A stretch of 60,000 nucleotides of DNA. It comes from Diphasiastrum complanatum. Its lineage: Eukaryota > Streptophyta > Lycopodiopsida > Lycopodiales > Lycopodiaceae. The stretch spans positions 62,169,910 through 62,229,909 of the forward strand of contig CM055095.1 of the NCBI GenBank assembly GCA_029204225.1, read 5' to 3'. Of the stretch, positions 1 through 9,814 are shown piece after piece. The notes under the pieces are model-generated. The model did not search any database. It saw only the letters and a list, made by a program, of their open reading frames with translations, and was not told the origin of the DNA. Both the position numbers and the translations under genes were made by a program. Numbering within the stretch: the stretch's first letter is position 1; every line of letters begins with the position of its first letter.

Positions 1-480
1 ATGTACAAAATTGCTATATTTAGAAATGTTGAATTAATAACCTTAAACTTTTTAAAATCAGAAACGTTTATTTATAAACAAAAAACAAAAAAAATCTTGT
101 TGGTTATCACGGCAAGGGAAGGCCCTCGGAGTACCCCCTATACTTTTGGACTTCCCCTTTGCCTAAATAGAACTGTATAGAGTGAAAATGGAATTTCATG
201 GTCCCCTTTCTTGATATTTAATGAAATCACTTCCAAGGAGCAATAAGTTTGAAGGTTTTTGGTATATAGGGTAACTTCATTGGTCGACTAAAGAGCAATA
301 ATACAATTTATTGACCTCCACTTTCTCCCAATCTTGCTTTGAGGTTTATTGATGTATCTTATGTGGGGTTACCATAATCATTACCATAATCTGACCTACC
401 AAATAGTTTGTTCCATTGATTTATTTCAATGCTTGAAAAATAAAATTTCAATTTCATTGTTTTTCTTAAATTCTCAAAAC

Positions 481-482
<2 letters not shown>

Positions 483-527
<45 letters not shown>
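483..527. repeat. (CT)n microsatellite
   Basis: An uninterrupted CT dinucleotide run of about 45 bases. Open frames across it encode only Ser-Leu repeats. Confidence 0.97.
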
Positions 528-530
<3 letters not shown>

Positions 531-800
531 CTAATGGAGAAACTTCACAAGGGAACGTGCATCAATAGTTGTGACAATAAAAATTAAATTTTACTAGTGA
601 TAGACAAACAACAAGGTAAACTAGGAGATTCGACTGACAAGGCCAAGTTTTTGCTAACGTGTCAACATCTTAGTGAATAGCTCCTCATTCTTACCTACTA
701 TAACAAGTTACTTGTCTTGGCATATGATGTGTGGCATTTTGCCCTTGGTTGATTGTGTTTGTTAACCAACATGGGCGAGTCAATTACCATGTAGCAAACA

Positions 801-802
<2 letters not shown>

Positions 803-874
<72 letters not shown>
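803..874. repeat. (TC)n microsatellite
   Basis: An uninterrupted TC run of about 72 bases, read as (GA)n on the other strand. It lies about 275 bp from the first CT tract, so the two form a local pyrimidine-rich pair. Confidence 0.97.
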
Positions 875-877
<3 letters not shown>

Positions 878-995
878 TGAGAGCAGGCTCGATACACACA
901 ATAACCTTATACTCATGCAATTACCTAGTCCTATAACTTTAGTACAACTAGATACTATTGGCTGATGAGCATAATGTAATATAGTCTTTGACTCT

Positions 996-1077
996 CATAT
1001 GAATGTACTTATCAGTCACCCATAGATAGATATGCCCATATGAATGTACTTATCAGTCACCTATAGATATATATGCC
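996..1077. repeat. 41-bp tandem duplication
   Basis: The block beginning CATATGAATGTACTTATCAG occurs at 996 and again at 1037, head to tail, with only a few differences near the end of the unit. No coding potential is seen. Confidence 0.85.
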
Positions 1078-1429
1078 CATCTATCATTACATCGCTTGTG
1101 CTCGCACATTGTTGCGTACTTGATGAGAAACAAAAACGAGGAACATGTGGACCCTCCTGATAGGGCAGGCAAGAATCTGGGGGTTGGGAGAATGGGAAAT
1201 GGGAAACAGGGGAAACACCGTGTCTTATCGAGTTTTTGAGCTGAAAAAACTACCTAACAAGGCTCAATTTAATTTATAAACCATAGCTACCCTAAATCCT
1301 AAATTTAAAGAAACATAAAACACCAGGCATCTACATTTCTAACGAGGTCTCATGGTAAAACAAAGAACTATCTTTATGAGATTAGGTCCTCAAGGTCCAA
1401 GTGGTTGCATGGCAAGTGGAATAGGTTCT

Positions 1430-2387
1430 TGTTGGATTCCTATCCTCTCCATCCTTATCTTTCTTCTAATCTAGATCCATTCACTAACTGCTGTAAATAC
1501 CTGTATAGTTGCACACTCTACAGAATTACACACGTTTTCTAACAGTCTGTATAAATACAAATCGTGAGAGATTCCTGAAGACACGAAAGTGTTCGACCAC
1601 CTCAGCTATTCGGCATTCGCCACATCAAACATTTCGACGACTTTGACTTTCGACCAGTCGGCCATTCTGCCATGTTGACTATGTGCCACCTCGAATATTT
1701 TCTATGTAGCAACCTTGACTAATTCAAGCTCATAAGATGGTCATCTGTCACTCTCAAGTCGAGTCGATCAAAAGGCACGGCTCAATCGTATTATCATCAC
1801 GACCGGGCAGGATCTCTAGCGGACAAAGCGATTGACACAACAAGTAGTGCCTTAGTCAACAAAATTATAATCTTTTGTGCCAAAAGCCTCTTAATCATTA
1901 GAGGAGTTTTGAGCTCCAAAAAGACCCTTTAAGAATTCGTGCAAGATGTAGTTTATATTATTAAAATATTATAACACTAATACTTTTGACTTCCCATAAC
2001 TTTTTAATCGTAGCTCAAAAGTATGTCATGTAACATATCATTGAAAAGCCCTTGTCGAGCGCTTTCCAATGCACTAAACTCCGCTAAATTCGGACTTACC
2101 ACTAAAAAGTTATGTCATTTTTAGTGTGGACTCAAAAAGTTACGTTACGTAGATTTCAAATTTGAGTGTTTTGATTGGTCCATGTGTAAGAAAAAATTGA
2201 GAAAAAATATAAAAAGAATCTTTACAAAGGGTCTTTTTTGGAAGTAGAACTCCTCTAATGCATTTATAAAGGATGAAAAGTGCTTGGGAGGTATAATTCA
2301 ATATTATCTTTTCTATTTGAATAGGACTCGAGCATCCCTCAAGGTGCTGAGCTCAGTCGTTGCAGCCCAATAGCTTTATATCCAACA
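1430..2387 (+). mobile_element. Probable 5' LTR of a decayed copia element
   Basis: The segment begins TGTTGGATTC and ends TATCCAACA, giving matched inverted ends of the TG..CA type. A TATA-like word (TATAAATAC, about 1550) lies inside. The right end is three bases from a tRNA-iMet-type primer-binding site at 2391, and a gag reading frame follows. The left boundary rests only on the inverted end, so it is less certain than the right one. A 365-bp inverted-repeat element sits inside. Confidence 0.6.
1896..2260. repeat. MITE-like inverted-repeat element inside the LTR
   Basis: A 35-bp arm starting CATTAGAGGAGTT (1896-1930) is matched in reverse complement at 2226-2260, with a few mismatches and one length difference in an A run. 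The loop of about 295 bp has no coding capacity. I see no clear target duplication, so it could be a MITE or an internal LTR hairpin. Confidence 0.6.
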
Positions 2388-2390
2388 AAG

Positions 2391-2438
2391 TGGTATCAGA
2401 GCTGATAATCCAGTGCCACCCAATGGTGGTATCAGAGC
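2391..2438 (+). promoter_or_regulatory. Duplicated copia primer-binding site
   Basis: TGGTATCAGAGC occurs at 2391-2402 and again at 2427-2438. This word is the usual Ty1/copia minus-strand primer site, complementary to the 3' end of initiator methionine tRNA. The first copy lies three bases after the LTR end and is the likely functional one. Confidence 0.85.
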
Positions 2439-2496
2439 GGGTTCGAATTGTCAATAGAATTAATAACTAATTACCATTTTAGATTGTTCAATAACT

Positions 2497-2853
2497 ATGG
2501 AACATACATCCTCAGAGATCATGTTGATCGGTAAGTTCAATCGTGATGACTTCTACATGTGGAAGTTCAAGATGAGGAGATGATACTCATTGAGAAAGAA
2601 TTTTAGGAATACATAAATGGTTCAATGGCCACATTGGCCGAACCTGAATTGCTCTCCACATGGAAAGCAAGGATGCAAGGCATTAGCCATTCTATCTCTG
2701 AATCTAAATGATTCACAAATATCTCATGTAGCTAATTGTTGGTTTGTAGAAAACGAAAGATGTATCGACTCGTCTCTTTTTGAGAAAGAATTCTTGTCAC
2801 TCAAGATGAGTGAGGGAACCTCAGTCACTGATCATCTGAACAAATTCAAATAA
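2497..2853 (+). pseudogene. Copia gag relic
   Basis: Gag coats the retrotransposon RNA in cytoplasmic particles. The ATG at 2497 opens a frame reading MEHTSSEIMLIGKFNRDDFY followed by MWKFKM, the typical copia gag N-terminus (a LxGxNFxxWKxxM-like motif). A TGA at 2581 stops it. Coding resemblance resumes from about 2617 with a segment containing SLNLNDSQISHV, which matches the gag of element E here (TLNLADSQISHV), and ends near HLNKFK. Nothing after that is recognisable, so the element is truncated within gag. It follows the LTR and double PBS directly. Confidence 0.75.
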
Positions 2854-2859
2854 TCGCTT

Positions 2860-3650
2860 AATGTTACGACCATATTCAGTTAAGGACATGGAATATTCCT
2901 AATATGGTAGATCGGCCCTCCAATGTTCGAGATTATTGGTCACGTCTAGATTTTATTCCACGTCGAGGCCTATTTGTGACTAATGATCTCGAGAGGACCC
3001 AGACACACTAATTGAGACATATGGAGTAGTGCATGTACGTGTGACGGATATAGGCAGGAGGAATGCATGAAGAACTGTGACCTATTTGTAGTTGACCTGC
3101 ATGGGGATTGCATGGGTTCATGCACATGATCCTACTCTCTATATATTGAGGTAGAGCCTGTAAATGTCCACTCTCCAAGTTAGTCTGTAGTTTTACTCAC
3201 AAAGTCGAACAGTCTGCATAAATACATGGATAATCGAAGCAGAGCAAAGTTGACTTGACACTCAACAATATTTGAGTTCAAGCTCATGACTTACCATCGA
3301 CTTCGGCTTCTACCAAGTCACAATCAACTTGGCAATCAACATGGACTCAAACAATCGACACCCTCGACATTGGCTCGACTCGACAGTCAAATGATCATCT
3401 ATTGAATCCAATGCAGACTATATAACCATTCAAATTTACTACTATGCAGTAACTGCTTTCACCTCACGATTGTTATCTATATAGTTTACACTAAACGGTT
3501 TATCAAATCTTGTAATCTCCACATCGTACCACGATCTCTGTAACTTATATATATAGGAGAGTTGATTTTTTAAGGGGGCTCTTTATTTTTTTTTCCACCC
3601 CATCCCCTTCCCTTGAAAAAATAAAGAGGCCCCATCCACGAGACCCATAG
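2860..3650. other. Non-coding stretch with a possible second LTR relic
   Basis: No gene seen. Around 3170-3320 the wording (AACAGTCTGCATAAATACA, later TTCAAGCTCAT) parallels parts of 1430-2387 (AACAGTCTGTATAAATACA, TTCAAGCTCAT), suggesting a diverged LTR copy. I cannot set its borders. Confidence 0.35.
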
Positions 3651-3665
3651 AAATTTTTTTTTTTT

Positions 3666-3714
3666 GGGGGGAGGGGGAGGGGGAGGGGAGTGGGGGGGAG
3701 GAAGGGAAGGATTT
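3666..3714 (+). repeat. G-rich tract
   Basis: Consecutive runs of four to seven G separated by single A or AGT, following a T run. It meets the usual four-run G-quadruplex pattern on the plus strand. An open frame here encodes almost only Gly and is not a gene. Confidence 0.85.
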
Positions 3715-3849
3715 AGCCTCCCCACACATTCTTATATTCTAGGGTGGGGGAGAGGGCTACATTACCCCACCCTTGTCTCCTCCCATTTTAAATGCTCCAC
3801 CAACGGACATTACAGCTTCATTGGCCCACATCAATTGGAAGCACCCATT

Positions 3850-4370
3850 TTGCCCTTGTTGTCGCATCTTTGTTGAACTTATCCCTGTGTAGCTTGCCTA
3901 TTATGCATTCCTAGCATTTGGATTCATCCAAATTGGGTAGTCCTGTTACCATCTTGAGCTTATGAAGTAGTCTCAAGCTCTTGAAGTTCAAATGCCCCAA
4001 TCGTCTATGCCATAGGTCACTTTGCAATATAGATGTCGACGCCAAGGCATTACACTTTGTGAAAAATGCATTAACTTGTACAATCCACAAGTTTTGTCCC
4101 TTAGGCCATCAACAATCACTTTGAAACCCTTGTTCACATCTTTGATCTGGAATTTCTTGTTGTTGAACTCTACCTTCAACTTATGATCTGTCATTGTACC
4201 AGCATATAATAAACTTTTTTGAAGGCCAGGAACATACAAAATGTTTTCAATTACCTTCACATGTCCATCAAGACATTGAATAGGCACGGCACCAACTCCA
4301 TGAATTTGTCACTCGTCACCATCGACGCATGCACATAAGTCATGATATATTGTTCGATGAGATCCAATGG
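3850..4370 (-). pseudogene. Copia protease/pre-integrase relic
   Basis: Minus-strand remnant of copia pol. The best frame (3988-4287) contains VIENILYVPGLQKSLL and a following LKVEFNNKKFQIKD stretch, typical of the segment between the aspartic protease and the GAG-pre-integrase domain. After a frameshift near 4000 the wording WHRRLGHLNFKSLRLLHKLK continues it, the HHCC zinc-binding entry of integrase. A stop follows, then an ECIIGK-like CxxC end in a further shifted frame. The upstream part to about 4370 resembles the decayed protease-proximal region. No LTR can be assigned to it. Confidence 0.7.
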
Positions 4371-4464
4371 TTTAATGATGAAGAAAGGGGTAGTGATGAA
4401 CTATTTGTTGCAAAAGTGTGTTGTCTATTGCGAAAGTGTGCTACACAATGCACTAGATTATTGG

Positions 4465-5091
4465 TGTGAAAGTACTGTACTTTAGGACAATAAATGGATC
4501 TACAAAAGATCCACAAGAGTGAATGGATGCTTGCTTAACAAACTATCAAAAAACTAGACACAAAAAAGTTGATCTAGATTGGCAATTTGACAAACAACAA
4601 GCATTAACAATCAAAATCATTGATCAACATTGAAATCCGATCCCACACATGTGTACTACAGACTGTAGTACAGCTTTCAACCTGAGAAACAAGTAGAAAT
4701 TGATTTGGTTTCATTTAGATCATAGAAACTCAATGTACATAGTGAACTAGCTTGAGATTGCCAATGAGCTCCAAAAATATTCTATCTTCTCACTATACTC
4801 ACTTTTCTTGCCCTAAAATGAAACCCTAGCCTAGATCCTGGAGTTATGCTTGGTAGGTAGCTAGTTGGTCAAATTTTCACCTTAAACTTAGGTGTAGGTC
4901 CTATAAAGTAGGGATGACCACCAAATAGACATGACCAGCTCCTTTGACTTGACCTAACCTACATTAGGAGTGGGTTGCCACGTGGAATTTTGGCCATACA
5001 TGTGTGGAACCCAATTATGTACAAAATTTACACTATTCTTCATGGTTTTTTTTATCAAGTTAGATTTGCCAATTTTTGGCAATTCTTCACA
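4465..5091 (-). repeat. Element A 3' LTR (left copy)
   Basis: TGT..ACA ends, 627 bp. Compared with the right copy it carries about 100 bp extra near its left end and lacks about 85 bp in the middle, so the LTRs differ by indels as well as point changes. It contains the near-perfect palindrome GTACTACAGACTGTAGTAC (about 4665) beside CACACATGTG. Confidence 0.9.
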
Positions 5092-5101
5092 CTCCTTCTC
5101 A
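5092..5101 (-). promoter_or_regulatory. Element A polypurine tract
   Basis: Read on the minus strand the bases are TGAGAAGGAG, directly before the 3' LTR. This is where the plus-strand primer forms in copia elements. The same purine pattern occurs in elements B (TGAGGAGGAG) and C (TTTGAGGAG). Confidence 0.75.
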
Positions 5102-5302
5102 AATATAGCTTGATCTATCTACAACTCTCTTGCTAGATGAATGAATGCTTTTAGAAGTGTCTAAAAAATCCAGCTACAAACAAGAAACTTTTGAGACTCC
5201 AATCGAGAATGATGTCCATGAAGGACCTTTCACCACCTCTTAAAGGATCCCTTACAATATGTTCCACAAATGTGTCTATATACATGTAGCACACTTCAAA
5301 AA

Positions 5303-5545
5303 CTATACATCATGCCAAGCCATGGATACCAAGGCATTTTGTGCACTTGAAGATACATCAATTAAACTATTAAGTGCATACATAATGTTTCCAAAGACAA
5401 CTTGCCTTGCTTGATCCATATGATTGAGCCTAGATGGCTCCATCTTGATATTCAAGGTTCTTCTTGGAGTCCTCGGGTCTTGAGCTTGATCCTCCACTTG
5501 ACTTGACTCCAAAACATCAATGAATTGAATAAGGTGTTGATCCAA
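5303..5545 (-). CDS. Short frame in element A, function unknown
   Basis: An 80-codon frame near the 3' end of element A, beginning MDQHLIQFIDVLESSQVEDQ and containing DPRTPRRTLNIKMEPSRL. A loosely similar DPxxxRRTLxxIMEL stretch occurs at the C-terminal end of element B's long frame. It could be a continuation of the A frame after decay, or the basic linker seen between integrase and RT in copia polyproteins. I do not recognise a domain, and it may be non-coding. Confidence 0.3.
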   Translation of the reverse strand: MDQHLIQFIDVLESSQVEDQAQDPRTPRRTLNIKMEPSRLNHMDQARQVVFGNIMYALNSLIDVSSSAQNALVSMAWHDV

Positions 5546-5750
5546 AGGTTCTTCTCAAGTTTACAAATCTTCAAGACCACATTTACACATTGACAAATTC
5601 TTTGGTGGAAAACAAGTAGATTCTACAATCTCTACTTGAAGAGCAAAACACTGTCATTATTCCTATCATTGAAATAGGTTAATCATTGGTCCTTACATTG
5701 GAATGATCATGCACAAAGCATGTGGACACAAAAAATTCCAAAGCAAATGA

Positions 5751-6584
5751 TTACAAAATAGTAAACACCATGAATATTAAAGGTAAGAAACAAGTCACCT
5801 CATGTCTACTAATACTTTCCAAAAAGTATTCAAAGATAGTAGACTCTTTAATGCTCACCACCCTTGCAAGATGCACACTTGAATGGACAATTTGCATGCA
5901 ATTTGATGACTCGGCCATTGTCATTGAAGACTCCCTTGAAACTCTCATGCTTTGAGGCTGATCCTCAAGATCTTCTTCCTTTTGATGCTCCTCCTCAATG
6001 CAAGCAAGATCACACTTTTCCAAGATCTCCTCTTGAGTGATCACCTCCTTTTCCAAGCTCACCCTCTCAAAAGCAACACTAGCTTCTAACTTAAACAATC
6101 TTCCATGCTTATATCCCTTTGCAATGCAAACATCATTCTTCAAGATGAAACAAACACCATGCTTAAAGTGGACATCCAAACCACTTTCTAAGAGTAGACC
6201 AACACTAAGCATATTCTTGGTGATTGATGGTACATAAAGGACATTTTCTAGATCCATGCATTTTGAGGATTCTAGACACAAAGAGATGGTGCCAACACCA
6301 TATATCCTACACTCTTCATCATTTGTAGTAAAGACAAAATTTTTAGCATCTTCTCTCAAAAGATCATTGCTCACATTCATTTTCACACAATGAAGTGCTA
6401 GCCTAGATCTCTTTTTGTATCTCACTAATTCCTGTGCACCTAGAGGTTCATCTTCATTCTCAATCAGAAACTCATAAAGGTCTTGGAGCACCAAAATTGA
6501 CTCCATCCTAACCTTCCAAATAGCATAATTTGTAGAATTCAATCTCTCACTAGCATCTAGAAGGTATGTTCTAGTAGATCCCAT
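5751..6584 (-). CDS. Element A fusion protein: gag start, pre-integrase, acidic tail
   Basis: About 277 codons, starting at the ATG at 6584 because MGSTRTYLLDASERLNSTNY lines up with the gag start of element C (MRSVGAYLLEASERLNSTNY); the frame itself opens at 6608. Residues about 1-77 are gag N-terminus ending NVSNDLLRE. The text then jumps to ECRIYGVGTISLCLESSKCM and LENVLYVPSITKNMLSVG, the segment after the protease. So the rest of gag, the zinc knuckle and the protease motif are missing, yet the frame stays open. After GRLFKLEASV comes an unknown tail rich in Glu, with EEEHQKEEDLEDQPQ; a similar stretch lies in element B. No catalytic motif is visible. Confidence 0.75.
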   Translation of the reverse strand: MGSTRTYLLDASERLNSTNYAIWKVRMESILVLQDLYEFLIENEDEPLGAQELVRYKKRSRLALHCVKMNVSNDLLREDAKNFVFTTNDEECRIYGVGTISLCLESSKCMDLENVLYVPSITKNMLSVGLLLESGLDVHFKHGVCFILKNDVCIAKGYKHGRLFKLEASVAFERVSLEKEVITQEEILEKCDLACIEEEHQKEEDLEDQPQSMRVSRESSMTMAESSNCMQIVHSSVHLARVVSIKESTIFEYFLESISRHEVTCFLPLIFMVFTIL

Positions 6585-6666
6585 CTTACTAGTGACTTCT
6601 ACAAACAAGAAATATATTTGATTGACTTGAAACTCACAAAGGTCTCACACTTGCAGTGTTTCACTC

Positions 6667-6927
6667 AAATTTGATTTCTAATCCAACAAATGGACTTAGA
6701 ATCACAGCTCTATCACTCCCTCACAAAGCTGGAATGAAGATAAGATGAAGTGAAAACTACTTTCAAAAAAATCTTGCCAAGAAATGGATTTGATTATCAA
6801 ATTAGATTTCTAATCCAACAAATGGACTTATAATCTCAGTTCTAGCACTCTTTTACAAAGTTGGAATGAAGATAAGATGATGTGAAATCTACTTACACTC
6901 AAATCTTGCCAATTTTGGCTATTTTTG
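6667..6927 (-). repeat. 132-bp tandem duplication in element A leader
   Basis: Two copies begin at 6667 and 6799, both containing TTTCTAATCCAACAAATGGA and later GGAATGAAGATAAGATGA. They lie in the untranslated leader between the PBS and the gag start. The leader of C (around 15880) has one related unit. Confidence 0.8.
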
Positions 6928-7332
6928 GACAATAACATGACTAAATCTCCATCACACCTTTTGATGTACTTTCAAGACCTGTAAAGCAAGTTTAGAGGAC
7001 TGATTTCAGCCTAGATTAAATAGATCTCATGACCCTATGCAAATCTAATCAATGGCACTCAATTTTGGTAGCTTATTTTAAGATTTTCACCAAAAATTAT
7101 ATCAAAAGCTTGCAAATTGAATTTATTTGGATCAAATGAATACCATGCATTAAATGCAGGTTCAGAGATTCCCACACATGTGGACAGTATGGATTTGGAA
7201 CGCTACCAAGTTTGGGATCAAATCTCCTCACCAAAATTAAGATTCTAGCTTGCCCTCTCAATACTAGTTTTTAGCACCAAAACTTGCTAAAAATGGATTT
7301 GCATTAGATTAATGGCTTATGCTCTTGTACTT

Positions 7333-7345
7333 GGCTCTGATACCA
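7333..7345 (-). promoter_or_regulatory. Element A primer-binding site
   Basis: On the minus strand TGGTATCAGAGCC follows the 5' LTR end TTTCACA with no gap. It is complementary to the 3' end of initiator methionine tRNA, the standard copia primer. Confidence 0.9.
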
Positions 7346-7949
7346 TGTGAAAGTACTATACTTTAGGACCATAAATGGATCTACAAAAGATCCACAAGAG
7401 TGATTGGATGCTTGTTTAATTCGAGCCCACACGTGTGTACTACAGGCTGTAGTACGACTTTCAACTTGAGAAACAAGTAGAAATTTATTTGGTTTCATTT
7501 GGATCACAAAAACTCAATGTACATAGTGAACTAGCTTGAGATTGCCAATGAGCTCCAAAAATATTCTATCTTCTCACTATGGGAGCTTGGAATACATAGC
7601 AAATTCGACTTCCTTCTTGAAGTTAGGTGGATTTCCAGCATGTAATAAGGAAGTTAACTCACTCTTCTTGCCCTAAAATAAAACCCTAGCCTAGATCCTA
7701 GAGTTATGCTTGGTAGGTAGCTAGTTGGTCAAATTTTCACCTTAAACTTAGGTGTAGGTCCTATAAAGTAGGGATGACCACCAAATAGACATGACCAACT
7801 CTCTTGACTTGACCTAACCTACATTAGGAGTGGGTTGCCATGTGGCATTTTGGCCATACATGTGTGGAACCCAATTATGTACAAAATTTACACTATTCTT
7901 CATGGTTTTTGATCAAGCTAGATTTGCCAATTTTTGGCAATTCTTCACA
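7346..7949 (-). repeat. Element A 5' LTR (right copy)
   Basis: 604 bp with the same ends as the left copy. It contains the palindrome GTACTACAGGCTGTAGTAC and the adjacent perfect palindrome CACACGTGTG near 7435-7460. Confidence 0.9.
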
Positions 7950-8079
7950 ATTGGATCTCGATATGCTAAGACAAATCACAGGCAATGCAACAATCGATCA
8001 GACAAGAATAAATACAATGCAAAAACACTATTTTCGGGCTAAATAAATAGAACTCTGAAAATCCATCTTCATGATGGAG

Positions 8080-8400
8080 GGGTCTCGATGTGGTATGCCA
8101 ATTCCTTCCACCATCATTTCAGCCATATTATCTCATTCGCCACCTTTGACGTTGCCACGTATTTAGCTTCGTAAGAATACTAAGCTACCAGTGTCTGCTT
8201 CTCGCACGTCCAATTGATCGCAGCTTCATATAGTATCAAACATTCACCAGTTATTGACTTATTGTCATCTTTGCAGCTAGCCCAAATTGCATCGATGTAG
8301 TATTGTAGGACAAAATCATTCTCTCTTTCATAGATCAACCCAAAATTATAGGTGTCTTTCAAATATTGCAGTTATTTGTGTAAAAAATGGTAGTTTTTTT
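8080..8400 (-). pseudogene. Copia RNase H relic
   Basis: The frame at 8180-8362 reads MKDTYNFGLIYERE, then YYIDAIWASCKDDNKSITGE and ends CEKQTLVA. This is the copia RNase H region around the first catalytic Asp (usual YSDASW). Beyond a stop, the same strand continues with an AKYVATSKVANEIIW-like stretch holding the next part. It is clearly related to the RNase H of element H at 58395-58993 (YSDASWMSYKDDSKSVTGG). No LTR is attached, so it is an isolated fragment between elements A and C. Confidence 0.75.
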
Positions 8401-8429
8401 AACAAAAACAGTTCACTATAACAAATGTC

Positions 8430-9046
8430 AATGAAACAATTAAGCGTTTACTCGAGGAATTTTTTGTTATTCATCAGTTTAGTACTGCGTATTATTCAAG
8501 GGGTAATGGACAAGCAAAATCTTCAAATAAGATTCTTTGCAGTATTATGACCAAAACAGTTGAGGTAGCCACTCGGATTGGGAATATAAGTTACATGCCA
8601 CATTATGGGCATTTCGAACAACTTATAAAGTAGGTACAAACCGTACGCCTTTTCAATTGGTTTATGGTCAAGATGCAGTTATGTCGATTGATTTTTGGTT
8701 CCATCCCTACGCGCAGCTGAACGCTTGATGCTACTAAATTCTTACAACTCCATCATGAGGCTTTACACAAACTTTGTGAAACTAGATTGATGGCAGTTCC
8801 TGCACTAGCAGTGGAGAAAGCTCATCGCAAATCATGGCATGATTGTTGTTTACATAAAAAGGATTTGAAGGAAGGAGATCTTGCCTTGATGCTTAAAATG
8901 AAACTGATCAAGGCAAAATTGAGATTCACAGGTGAAGGGCCATGCGGAGTTAAAGAGATTCTATCTTATGGACCAGTGCTCTTGGAACACCTTGATGGAC
9001 GGAAATTTGATACCCCTGTGAATAACAGTCGATTACGAAAGTTTTG
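8430..9046 (+). pseudogene. Ty3/gypsy integrase relic
   Basis: Integrase joins retrotransposon DNA to the chromosome. The reading STAYYSRGNGQAKSSNKILC at about 8480 matches the gypsy integrase core around the third catalytic residue (usual pattern YxxxGNGQAExxNK; here Lys replaces the catalytic Glu). An interrupted middle follows. From 8787 an open frame runs to 9046 with KKDLKEGDLALML, GPCGVKEILSYGPVLLEHLDG and a final NSRLRKF, the usual C-terminal tail of gypsy integrase. The gypsy family here differs from all the copia elements of the window. No LTR was found. Confidence 0.75.
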
Positions 9047-9049
9047 ACA

Positions 9050-9763
9050 GCCTAATCCCCTAGCTTGAATGAAGATCTGAGTTTTTATTTTTTAATTTAT
9101 TTTACAGTTTTTTTGGTTTCAACAAAAGGCTTATGGTACCATTCAAGCATTCAAATGAGTGTTTATACTTGTTTCTGGGCAGAAACAGAAAGAAAAAGGA
9201 GCACGCTGTTCCAGCGCATTCACAACTCAAAATTTTTTTGCATTCCTTCATTCATAACTCAAATGTCATAAGTGCATTCATTAAGTGTTGTGGGTCATGT
9301 TTGACAGCCATCAATCATCTAGAAAAAGAATGCTTTCCTTACTTTTTAAGAGGAACATAATCATAGTCAAAAGGTGTGTTTTTGGATCGCGATCCAACGC
9401 CCTCTCTCAACCATTCTTTGTGATGGAATTTACTATCAATCAAGCTATCTTTATGTATACTATCAAAACAGCAAAGTGCATGCTAATGTGTAGTAAAGGA
9501 TCACTTACCATAGTGTATGATTATGCTGAAAATCAGATCATAGATGGGCGCCACTGATCTAGCATAAGGAGACATGATTGCTCCTACAATATGATATACC
9601 CACATATTTCAGATTCATTTCCAATGGTAAACTGGTAAGTAGTTGTGAACATTTTTATTCTTCTTTAGTAGTTTATATCAACAATTGGTCATATGATAGC
9701 TATTCTTAAATTATTACTTTAAAAGATGTATTTCTAAATGCAATACAATTCGTGCAATTTTTT
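9050..9763. other. Unassigned stretch after the gypsy relic
   Basis: No recognisable gene. A run around 9420-9557 (ending DYAENQIIDGRH in one frame) could be host or gypsy 3' sequence; I cannot place it. It ends at the target duplication of element C. Confidence 0.4.
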
Positions 9764-9768
9764 TTAGG

Positions 9769-9814
9769 TGTGAAAAATTGCCTACATTGGCAAATCTAGC
9801 CATGTAGAATATTG
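9769..9814 (+). repeat. Element C 5' LTR, first 46 bp
   Basis: Identical by eye to the first 46 bp of the 3' LTR (18906-18951). It breaks off at TATTG, where element B enters. Confidence 0.9.

Larger units (their letters stand above)
1..1429. other. Non-coding AT-rich stretch
   Basis: I find no gene here on either strand. The region holds two long CT microsatellites and a 41-bp direct duplication, listed separately. The short open frames over the CT tracts are simple-sequence artefacts. Confidence 0.6.
4465..7949 (-). mobile_element. Element A: non-autonomous copia-derived LTR retrotransposon
   Basis: A structurally complete 3.5-kb element on the minus strand. LTRs lie at 4465-5091 and 7346-7949, both starting TGTGAAAG and ending TTCTTCACA on the plus strand. 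The perfect 5-bp duplication ATTGG flanks it (4460-4464 and 7950-7954). Next to the right LTR is a minus-strand PBS (7333-7345); next to the left LTR is a purine tract. The interior lacks integrase catalytic core, RT and RNase H. It has a gag start fused to a pre-integrase segment plus an acidic tail. Size, LTR ends and gag start tie it to elements B and C. It would need proteins in trans to move. Confidence 0.9.

Noticed and set aside
349-534. Open frame over the first CT tract ending in Ser-Leu repeats
   Set aside because: Frame exists only because a dinucleotide repeat has no stops.
803-874. CRISPR-like array
   Set aside because: No spaced direct repeats anywhere in the window; the repeats are microsatellites, LTRs or tandem duplications in a eukaryotic genome.
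698-916. Minus-strand frame rich in Arg-Glu
   Set aside because: Created by the (GA)n strand of the microsatellite at 803-874.
2391-2402. tRNA gene
   Set aside because: The initiator-tRNA match is only the 12-13 base primer-binding site; no cloverleaf, A box or B box follows.
3664-3876. Gly-rich frame
   Set aside because: Low-complexity G tract; no domain.
8787-9046. Host chromodomain-like gene
   Set aside because: The C-terminal pattern and the upstream core text fit gypsy integrase; no chromodomain is visible.
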